Assembly (NCBI GenBank): GCA_021307315.1
Contig: JAJSPD010000033.1
Location: 372,001 to 436,000 of the forward strand
Direction: 5' to 3'
Length of the DNA: 64,000 nucleotides
Source of the DNA: Bisporella sp. PMI_857
Lineage: Eukaryota; Ascomycota; Leotiomycetes; Helotiales; Helotiaceae
The notes below the pieces were generated by a model. It had not been told where the DNA came from. It did no database searches and saw only the letters and a program-made list of their open reading frames with translations. Of the stretch, positions 55,639-64,000 are shown piece by piece. How positions within the stretch are numbered: the stretch's first letter is position 1; each line of letters starts with the position of its first letter. The position numbers and the translations under genes were made by a program.

Positions 55639-55939
55639 TTTGGTGTTCAGGTCAGTGTAGGCCTCTCCGTTCTCGTGAAAAGTGGCGGTCTTAAAACTCA
55701 GGATCAGCTGGGGCCGACGTGGCACGCGGTGTTTGGGGGGGGGGAATGGCTGCCAAGAAAGCCATAAGTGCAAAAAAGTCACTAAATCACGTGCTTATGC
55801 GACTCTGGCGAACTTGTCAGGAATCGGCTTACTTAAGTAGGCCAAGGAGCTGGGTCCCAATACGTTGACACTCCAGTGTCAGGGGTTCTGGTACACCTAC
55901 CCGGGGTAGGGATAAGTTTTATGACTAAGCACAACACAC

Positions 55940-56045
55940 CCCACCAAGCCTGTAACTACAGCGTAACCAGCCCTAAGTTACAGCGTGACTAGCCTAAAAT
56001 ACAGCATGTCCAGCCTGTAAACACAGGTAACCAGCTTGTAATACA
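55940..56045. repeat. short diverged tandem repeat (TACAGCGTAACCAGCCTAA-like)
   Basis: About four imperfect 24-27-bp units occur, built on TACAGCGTRACYAGCC and TGTAAAYACAGGTAACCAGC. It lies just upstream of the family B LTR and downstream of the short interval before exon 1 of the HET gene. Confidence 0.55.
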
Positions 56046-56138
56046 ACTAAAGCTTAAATAACTTTGTTTTTTGCTTGTATATTCATGCTACTGCTTTTTT
56101 TTAAAAAAAAATGTACTGTTAGTATTAAAGCTATTATT

Positions 56139-56354
56139 TGTCACGGCCCTGACTTCTTAGACGGAGCTCAGCACCGGACACCCTGGAGCTCGGACGGAAC
56201 TCAGCACCGGACATCCTAAAGCTCGCTTATACTGGCCTCCGGCCAGCTTCCTATATATACTTCCCTCTCTGTCTCCATAGTTCTGTAGTTCTATTATTCT
56301 CGATTCTTACCCGTATTACTTTGAGCCGTTGCTCTCATCCTACGTGCCGTGACA
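56139..56354 (+). mobile_element. solo LTR, family B with family A-type U3
   Basis: It begins TGTCACGGCCCTGACTTC and ends CCTACGTGCCGTGACA. Up to the CTATATATA box its sequence is that of family A, with a duplicated GACGGARCTCAGCACCGGACA module. Downstream it matches the LTR at 46933-47135. TTATT precedes it and CCAGG follows, so it has no target duplication of its own. Confidence 0.8.
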
Positions 56355-56410
56355 CCAGGATGATGACATGGCCAGCTAACTGATTAAGTACGTTAACTGA
56401 ACAAGTACGT

Positions 56411-56453
56411 TACGTGCGCTCTTTGGCCTGATTACGTAAGCCAATTCCTGACA
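56411..56453. repeat. remnant end of family F LTR
   Basis: TTGGCCTGATTACGTAAGCC followed by AATTCCTGACA matches the right end of the 18572-18715 element. The other end is not found. Confidence 0.5.
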
Positions 56454-56567
56454 AATATCTCCAACCCCGCAAGGCGCCTTACGTAGCATCAAGTCTATAG
56501 TACGCTCGCACAATTTAAAGTGCCTTATCTATAGTTGCAGTTGCCTTACACCTGTACTTATGAATCT

Positions 56568-59500
56568 ATGGAACTGATAGATTTAGTAGAATCTAACGGG
56601 AGCCTAGAAGAAATAAGGCTTCTTCTTGACGGTGGTGCAAATATCAATGCTCAAGATGAACACCACGTGCTCTTCAAGCAGCAGCTGCAGCAAGTGAAAG
56701 CCAAGAGACGGTAAAGCTGCTTCTCGACCACGGTGCAGATGTCAATACTCAAGGTGGACATTACGGCAATGCTCTTCAAGCAGCTGCTGCAGTAAGCGAA
56801 AGCCAAGAGACGGTAAAGCTGCTTCTCGACCAGGGCGCAGATGTTAATGCTCAAGGTGGACATTACGGCAACGCTCTTCAAGCGGCTGTAGAGAACGGAA
56901 AACAAAAGACAGTAAAGCTGCTTCTCGACTATAGTGCAAATGTCAATGCTCATGGCGGATATTACGGCAATGCTCTTCAAGCAGCTATAGTAAGCGGGAG
57001 CCAAGAGATAATAAAGCTACTTCTCGATCATAGTGCAGATGTTAATGCTCAAAGTGGATATTACGGCAGTGCTCTTCAAGCGGCTGTAGCGCACGGAAAA
57101 CAAAATACAGTAAAGCTGCTTCTCGACCATGGTGCAGATGTTAATGCTCAAGATGGACATTACAACAATGCTCTTCAAGCAGCAGCTGCAGGGAGCGGGA
57201 ACCAAGAGACAGTAAAGCTGCTTCTCGACCGCGGCACAGATCCTAAGGCTCGAGATGACCCCCATAGGGCCATTCTTCAAGCATCCCATAGAAAACGCCC
57301 TAATACAACTGCCGATATGCTTTATAAGAGTGCGGATGGCCTAGAGCTACAATCAACAGACACGGCAAGGACAGTAGAAGGCACTACATCGGAAGCGTCG
57401 GGCACTTCACCAGAGAACCTCCAAAAGGTCATTCATTCAGGTAAAATCGATGACGTAGAGCAGCTGTTAAATAATCATTTTGATTCCGTGGCACAGGGGA
57501 TATTTGCATGGCTTCAGGAGCTTCGGCAGCACGGCTATGAGACAAACAAGATTGCGCAATTGCTTGTAACCGAGCAGAACGAATCACCTTGGATCTATTT
57601 TAAGCCTAAGCAATTTTCACAAGCGGCCATAATTCGCGACCATCATGAACCCTTCTGTGTTCATAGTGGCGGTTATGCAATTGGACATAGTACAGCGGCG
57701 ACAAGCGAAGGTAGCAGAAAAAATAATTGGTCGTCCAGGTCGCCTGATAGTGATAGTTTGGTGCTTATACAAGAGTTCTGCGGAATTGCTGGGGTTATTC
57801 CTGATGCTCCTGGCCTAGGCGAGCGGCTGGGTCTAGTGGAATTCATTGAAGAAGATGGCATATTGGCAGCGTCAGTAACTTGTCAGTTGCCTGCTAGCGA
57901 GCCGTACCATGCAGCCGAAATTCTTCAAGCTCTTGGAAGCTTGTGTAAAGCGATTTCACATGCTCAAAGAAGTGGAATATGTTGCAATTCTTTCACTGTC
58001 CTTAAAATTAAGTCTGACTTCTCTGCTGAAGAGATTATCGAGCTCTATCAGATCGATGTTTCGGTAGTGCTGGACCTACAATCGGAGCTTAAGTCTCTCG
58101 TTGAGAATCACGCCAAATATTTTGACCTAGACGACTTGGGGAAAGCTGCTTTGAAGTATGGGAAGTGCATATTCCAGGACGTAACACTATCATCTTTCAA
58201 TATCTCGAGAGTCAGTGGATTACTCGATTTCTATTCCCTGGAAACACAATTTCTTAGTCTAGCCTTCGCCTCTTACGTTGAATCCCACATTGGCGCAATC
58301 CAACCATTTTTCCTTGATACTCCTCTATGCGTTGTGGAATTATATGGACTGGAAGACTCGGAAACACAGTTGCTACGACTAGAGGCCTCCCTGTGTAGAT
58401 TGACATGTTTAAACGACATGATACAGAGTCCTGTGCTAGTATTTCGAGAAGGTAGAGCTCAACAGCACAATAGCAAAGAGTCATACGACTTGCTGGCCTC
58501 TCTAGAAGATTTGGTAGATACCTGGGGCCCTGGGCAATTTGTCAGGAGCGGTATCGAAACGGAATATCAAAATCTAACATCTATTATCATAGGCGGCGGA
58601 GTTATCAAACCAACGGCAGAAAACAACAAGGTCCTACATTGGAGCAATGATTTTGACCCACGCCACAAATTTTCGGTAAGCTTCAACTCGACAGAGAAAG
58701 TTCTGATAGCAGGAGCTGTTCAACCAAACACAGCTTGTTACATGGATAGAATTGCCCGTTGGGCTTCATTTGAAGCTTCACTAGAAAACTTGGGTACAAG
58801 TGCCGATTATTGGCAATTCACGGAGTTTCAGGCTGGAGCGGCAGTGACCGGTCAACAGTTTGCTGTCGCGCAAATCGGATTCAATAAAACCTGGACATGG
58901 CATGCGGGCAATAGCTGGAAGCGACAAAACTTGAGCTTAATCGCCGAAGAGTTGCCGTTTAGCGAGTTGGACCGACCTTGGGGCCTTCAAGTGAGTCCTG
59001 TACTGGTGTTTCTCGTAGAGTACCACTTCGACTGCTGTTGGCTGATATAATGCCTATATTTGCCGAAAACCTGGCTCTACCACCGGGCTGGTCGATTTTA
59101 CAACAGCAAGGGATACTAACAGCATTAAGAAATGGTGGTCAAAGCTTAAAAGTATGGTATAATGGCCTGTATAGCCTGCCAAACTTCCAGGATCTTCAAA
59201 CGTTAATGAAAAGGCTTATAAGGCACATATTACTTGTGCTTCGTGACACAGGTATCGACCGAGAGGGAAAGACTTTCCTGATTGCATGCCCACCAGATCA
59301 CACTGCTGGAAAACTAATATCGATGCGTCTGCCTATCCCATGCGAGAAGGCTAGTTTATGGGCGCAAATCCTCAAAGACTCACAGAACTGCGCTACTTTC
59401 GCATATATGACAAACACTTGTTTAGTGACTGAAGAGCACAGATGCCAGCGAACGAATGCTTGGCATTGTCCATCACTTGAAACAGCTGTTCAGCATTCAC

Positions 59501-59787
59501 GTCTAAGACAGGACCCCATCATCCTGCCACCACAAGCTTGGGACCTCGAGACAAATAGACTATACTGGATTGGAACACCCGATTCTGGGCTCCAAGCGAT
59601 GGTGGGGATAACAGCTGATTCTCCTTATCCAAGACTCTATATATCGGAGAGTTTGGTTCCTGAGAAAACGCGAGCGAGACTAGGATCTCTAAGCAGAATA
59701 CTTGGACAGACAAAAGACCACTTGCAAGAGAAGCAGTTCGAAACGTGGGCCGCGAAAGATGTTCTTATATTATCTCCGCCAACATAG
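56568..59787 (+). pseudogene. ankyrin-repeat protein with unknown C-terminal domain, two frame breaks
   Basis: The frame starts MELIDLVESNGSLEEIRLLL at 56568 and enters ankyrin repeats. At about 56665 a net loss of four bases relative to the sister repeats (CACCACGTGCTC for CATTACGGCAATGCTC) shifts the frame. From there about six repeats of the form GNALQAA-x(9)-ETVKLLLDHGADVNAQ-GGHY run openly to about 57280. The protein then continues as a long domain (ENLQKVIHSGKIDDVEQLLN, then ESPWIYFKPKQFSQAAIIRD) to 59050. A second break at about 59010-59035 leads into ADIMPIFAENLALPPGWSI and DIREGKTFLIACPPDHTAGK-like sequence, ending at 59787. The intron that would bridge this would be only 28 nt, so I read it as an indel. 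Ankyrin repeats bind proteins, and fungal genes of this type often accompany HET/NLR loci. The C-terminal region is not a family I can name. Confidence 0.65.
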
Positions 59788-60084
59788 GCATGAGCTCGGG
59801 GATGGAATATGGCTCAGATTTTTCAATAGTTATGTATATCACTTTCACAGATTCATTATCTATCTCTCGTAGCATGGATTATAGCCGCCCCCAAAATTGG
59901 GTACAATTGTGTTGGTATGTTAGGTCACCTAAAGGGGGTTATGTGGGTCCTGAGTCAAAGGGGGAGTGAACGGGGGATTCGGTCGCACGGCGTACCTGTA
60001 GCATATAAAATAACGCGCTGTAGTAGCAGCAACAACCAGACACAATTTTACCACATTCTACTTACCGGCAACCATGTAACAAGT

Positions 60085-60934
60085 ATGCGGCGTCGCTACA
60101 AGTGGAGTAGTACCTCAAAGACCAATTCTCAGTTTCCCCCATCAGACACGTGTGATCCAGCTACCTGGCATGTCGACGATATCCACAAATGGCGTTTGTT
60201 CTTTTTCCACGAGGAGAAGCGGGCCAAGAATTCTTTCGAGTCAAACATCCGGGCTCTTGAAACCAAGCACAAAGTTATTGCAAAGAATTCACCGAGCCAC
60301 GCGAAGATGTCAGCTTCGTGTACGCCAACACTTTTGCGAGTGGATATGTGCGATTTTGGTCTTTTACCCGAGGTGATTCGAAACCACGGGGTTTCTGGAA
60401 CGGCGATGAGAAGGACCGCTTCGAGCATTACAGGGATGTTGGATCAGACGAGCGTTTCCGTGCGTTCGGCATGCGCTCGACGGCATAAAGCCAATGTGGG
60501 CCGGCGCCTTTCGTCGAGGGCAGAGCCGCTCCCAAATCGGCGTGTTTTCCTTTTCGAAAAAGGTCCCGGCCACGTACTCTGTCCCAATGCAGCCAGCAAG
60601 CTCAGGCATGGTCACAGCCTTAAGTGGATACTCGGACAATTACCCTGCCCCGGTAAACCTGTCAAGCTCTAACCCGGCTACAACTTCAACCCCAGCAGCT
60701 TTCGATGCCTCAATAAGCTCAGCGCCGGTTGCCCTGCGAGACAAGGATTATGTCGATGTCGCTTTGGTGCAACGTGGCCGGGATATATCACACCACATGT
60801 ACAGATTTCAAACGCCGCGTGGGCCAGCAGTAAAGTTAGGGAGCGAATTCGATGTTTCGACCGGTCCACGGGAAACTAGCGTATGGCGTATTACGGCAGG
60901 CTATCTGGAACTTATTTCTGGGCAACAGGTTTGA
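60085..60934 (+). pseudogene. uncharacterised gene in several frames
   Basis: From MRRRYKWSSTSKTNSQFPPS at 60085 the coding sense moves between frames. It runs through DPATWHVDDIHKWRLFFFHE and EKRAKNSFESNIRALETKHK, shifts to VSFVYANTFASGYVRFWSF and NGDEKDRFEHYRDVGSDERF, and shifts again to GVFSFSKKVPATYSVPMQP and DYVDVALVQRGRDISHHMYR before the stop at 60934. The segments read like one protein with indels or unrecognised introns. I do not recognise a domain. Confidence 0.4.
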
Positions 60935-61331
60935 ACCCAGAGAGCGAGCATGTGAGAATCGACACAAAGAAAAAGAGACACACATGAGCGTGTGAAGTCC
61001 CTTGAAGAAACATGGAATATTCCAATCTGTCTGTAATGTACTCCTGTTATTACAGAGCTTGTTTTGAAGTACCTAATCTGTTTATTCTAACTTTGTTATG
61101 TCGTATCTTTCTGTTGATATATTGATCTCCTGATACCTTGGCTCCCATAATTCAATCTCATCGTAATCTCGCGTAAACCACTATGCAATAGAACGCTAGA
61201 AGGATCAGAACAATTGCAACGGATAAGCTACAGATTTGCCTAGCTCGGCAAGTGAAAAGAGGCCAACTTAAATTGGTCTGCGAGTACAATCTCGGAAGGA
61301 TTTGCGTTGGCAATATGCATAAATACGCCGT
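60935..61331. other. intergenic, convergent
   Basis: No feature seen between the 3' ends of the flanking genes. Confidence 0.45.
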
Positions 61332-62317
61332 CTACGTAATAGCCCCATTCTCCTTTTGAAAATCGAAAAGTAATGCCAGAAAGAATGCCTTCACACTCAC
61401 TATAGACCTCCGAAACCAAGGACCGTTTGCAGTCCCACCGACCAAAAACATCAACCCCCCATTATAATGATCGATTGACACCCCCATGCACCGATATCCT
61501 CTCTGACAAACCCGAAGGCCTTTAACTTGATCTAATTCGCTGTTCGAGAAATACATACCGGTTACCGGGTCTTGGAGAATAATTGGTCTGTGGCGAGGAA
61601 AAGGAATTCCTAGAAGGTTTTTCGCGCCAAATTGATGCTATGTCTTGATGTCCTTGGTAATGCCAATATTCGCAATTCTACCGTAACGCCTTATTACGAG
61701 TGCATCGAAAAATATGCCAAGAATATCAGAATCCCGCGCAAGAGGAACCATGCATACTCGCAGTCTGTAATTATAGACTGAGGAAGACAAGGCCCAAAGA
61801 CGCAGGAACGGGCGAAGTTTGTTGTGACCTGACAGCGTTCAGTGAGGTGCCACAGAAAATTAATTAAGTGATACTTGCTAGGATGCTTGGTTCATTTCCA
61901 ATCGTAATAGGATAGGTTGGGATCCGAAGCCATATAGACAGGATGCGCTCTTTTGGTTCCTTATAGAAATGTATCGGGCAGCCTTGACACAACCCAATCC
62001 GCTCTGAGTCTACCCATGAGCTACTATTCCCGTTACACCATGGCAATCACAATACATCGTTAGGCATGAGATACCGCCAGTACTATCAATAAGTGGTAGA
62101 TACTCGCATAATCGCCATCCAGGGAAGTTGTGAACCTGGGAACGGGTGGCAAACGTGTCAAGAATATAGTGGTGGTGCGAGCTAGTAAAGTGCAAAAGTT
62201 TATCTCACATTACTCGAGAAGCTACCCCCAGTGCTGGCTCTTCTTTCTCGAGATCGATTCGGATGTACTTGAGATTCTGTCTTTCATTAACAATTGACGA
62301 AGCGCTACAGTCCCCGG

Positions 62318-62773
62318 CAGTAAAAAAGGGCCCAACTCTTGTTTTACGCCAAAAGTTACCAACTTTTTAGTTATATATTTGATATTTGCTATAAAGTTTT
62401 TTTTTTATAAGTTAGAAATATAAAGTATAAAAAGGAGTTCAATTAGAATTTAGTGTTTTTATATTTAAATTTTTAGTTTATTATATTCAAATTTTGTGTT
62501 GATTTTAAAGGATACATAAAATTTTGGATTTTACAGCAAAAATAAGCGAAATTCAACATAAGTTTTAAACTTTTAATATTTTTGTAAAATTAAACTTATA
62601 TTTTTAATGTTGATAATAATTTCTATTAGCAACAACATCGATTTAAATAAAAACCTATTAGGAATTTTAAATTTAAACTGTTTCATTTTATAAATTCGGA
62701 AATATTTAAGTTTCAAAAGTAAGCAATACCAGGGTTTAAGCGGGTACGCCAAGGATTGGGCCCTTATTTACTG
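62318..62773. mobile_element. AT-rich MITE inside the F-box-like gene
   Basis: The inverted ends are CAGTAAAAAAGGGCCCAA...and the inverse CAGTAAATAAGGGCCCAA; just inside, TTGTTTTACGCC corresponds to TTGGCGTACCCGC. The interior is very AT-rich and has no open frame. No clear target duplication is visible. Confidence 0.7.
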
Positions 62774-63451
62774 TCTAGTACTGTACATACAAAAACTCAC
62801 GTCATGTAACACATGAACACATGAAGCTCTGAGATATCATTGCCATACATTATACCTGTCCAGCCATTTGTAGGATCCCCCAGCCACGAAGATGCCGAAC
62901 CATCGGTATAAAGGATACTGAGTGCACGAAGTCCATAACGCCCAATTGTGAACTTAAGTCCCCTGAACCCCGTTGTACGAACCGACGTCCCTTCAGTTTT
63001 ATTGAAAGCAATCGAAGATATGTACTGCTGATTAAATACTGATCTTTCAAGCACCCAGAGTGAGTTGACGATATTGTTGCGATCGGTAATAGTTCGATGT
63101 AAACACTCGGCAGCATCGAGAAGTAGTGTCTTCTTGGCTGTGAGGAGAGAGAAGGTAAGGCTCGGCCGGAAATATGTTGATATTATAGATCGGACCTCGG
63201 GAGGAAGTTGCACGAAAAGTTTTAAGGCAATTGCGGAATCTTGTGCATTATCCAAATCTTGTGCATTATCCAAATCTTGTGTATCGATGACCGTTAGATC
63301 CATCCAGGTTCTGTGTTCATCAACGAGCGCGTTTCCAACATTGAAGAGCGGGTATATAGACTGCGCAAAGTTGTAGATGGATAAAGCAGAGGGCTTCGAC
63401 TTGTTCAGCAATTTCCAACAAGGCTGATGCACAAGATGGACGATTTCCTTT

Positions 63452-63482
63452 CCTTCGCACTCTTCGCACTCTTCGCACTCTT
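63452..63482 (-). repeat. 9-bp tandem repeat encoding Cys-Glu-Glu
   Basis: Three copies of CTTCGCACT occur in tandem, giving ECEECEECEG in the F-box-like frame. A separate 18-bp repeat at about 63238-63280 gives DLDNAQ twice in the same gene. Confidence 0.8.
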
Positions 63483-64000
63483 GGCATTTGGGTTCGAGGC
63501 AGAACTCTATCGATAATTTGGTTGACTTGAATTCTAGGGAAAAGGTTTCAGGGTTTCTAAAATCTGTCTTTCGCCGTAATTATTCGTGAATTCTCTGCGT
63601 AAGGCTTGCAGACTGGAACAGAGTCACCAATTAGACAGTTATCAACAATAAGCAGGAGATTACATGCAAGTACCTCATATTCCCAAGCTTCAGGCTCTCG
63701 AGTCTCGATGTCTGAATTAGATTCCCAATCCTCAGTGTCTGAATCATACTCAGGCCCTGGCAGACGCAAGCGGCAGAGTGCACAATGGGTGCTCAATTTC
63801 AAATGTAATCGATTCATATTTGCTCTTTTTGAGGAGTCTTTCGGTAAGCTTCGATGTGCCAAATGTTCTGGGATGGACGATGGGCAATTAAAAAGGGTAT
63901 TTGGCCAGAAACGGGTATTGCCCAATATTGATAGCATGAGGCTCCCTGCAAACTAATCGTGCACGGGCCTCTATGCGACCGTGACCCATGAAAGCGCGGA

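Larger units (their letters stand above)
61332..63817 (-). pseudogene. F-box-like protein pseudogene interrupted by a MITE
   Basis: The likely start MNRLHLKLSTHCALCRLRLP is at 63817. Later coding blocks on the minus strand are EFCLEPKCQECEECEECEGK and HLVHQPCWKLL, then the F-box-like LPPEVRSIISTYFRPSLTFS (about 63140-63210), VRTTGFRGLKFTIGRYGLRA and GMYFSNSELDQVKGLRVCQR with GYRCMGVSIDHYNGG (about 61430-61560). This layout is that of a large fungal family of N-terminal cysteine plus F-box proteins that recruit targets to SCF ubiquitin ligases, with a C-terminal domain of unknown role. A MITE lies in the middle, and downstream of it the frame changes at least once (CDCHGVTGIVAHG versus NGNSSSWVDSERIGLCQGCP). 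It is therefore not functional as it stands. Confidence 0.6.

Noticed and set aside
55877..56453. A possible long LTR starting TGTCAGGGGTTCTGG and ending CAATTCCTGACA
   Set aside because: The flanking five bases do not match and the interior is not similar to the 144-bp family F copy apart from the right end.
56651..57289. Two cysteine-rich minus-strand reading frames
   Set aside because: They are the reverse-strand shadow of the plus-strand ankyrin repeats, whose protein pattern is far clearer.

Overview
The window looks like an accessory, transposon-rich region of a filamentous ascomycete (Pezizomycotina). Evidence: genes carry many 47-115 nt introns with GTAAGT-type donors, CTAAC branch points and YAG acceptors; three genes encode heterokaryon-incompatibility (HET) domains; transposons are pogo/Fot-like and LTR solo copies; and some transposon codons carry TGG-to-stop changes of the kind left by repeat-induced point mutation (RIP). 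A leotiomycete is possible, but the sequence alone does not decide it.

Layout. 0-9 kb: a HET gene, three solo LTRs, and a large HET-NACHT-WD40 (HNWD, het-e/het-d-like) gene on the minus strand with 14 near-identical WD repeats and a one-base frameshift near its 3' end. 9-19 kb: a transposon nest. A TauD/TfdA-like dioxygenase gene is split by a pogo element that itself holds two solo LTRs with exact 5-bp target-site duplications. Next comes an unclassified 3.3-kb inverted-repeat element holding three more solo LTRs, one nested in another, and then an acetyltransferase gene broken by a 144-bp LTR. 19-29 kb: a second HET gene, an NmrA-like gene, a DUF3500 remnant and a mariner-like element. 29-44 kb: a metabolic block with an FAD aromatic monooxygenase divergent from an MFS transporter, a broken fumarylacetoacetate-hydrolase-family gene, a mitochondrial dicarboxylate-type carrier, a C2H2 transcription factor, a PRISE-type reductase and a truncated acyl-CoA dehydrogenase. 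45-56 kb: solo LTRs, LINE ORF1 debris and a third HET gene. 56-64 kb: an ankyrin-repeat gene with frameshifts, a degraded gene, and an F-box-like pseudogene with a MITE inside it.

The most unusual feature is in the third HET gene (51859-55638, minus). Its 5' part is a 2.1-kb tandem array of 31 units of about 70 bp. On the coding strand each unit reads as a complete short intron (GTAAG donor, CTAAC-like branch point, YAG acceptor) followed by exactly three variable bases and the next donor. All 31 units keep donor and acceptor. The triplets are all sense codons in the frame shared by the 17-codon first exon and the HET exon. I read this as a run of 31 one-codon microexons separated by 32 small introns. 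Full splicing gives a 530-residue protein, and skipping any subset keeps the frame.

HET, NACHT-WD40 and ankyrin genes of this sort act in non-self recognition, and two of the three repeat-bearing genes here (WD40 and microexon array) have repeats suited to fast allelic change. Many other genes are freshly broken by insertions or single-base shifts, so this reads as a region of active gene birth and death. All gene structures are read by eye from splice signals and family resemblance; no transcript or database evidence was available.
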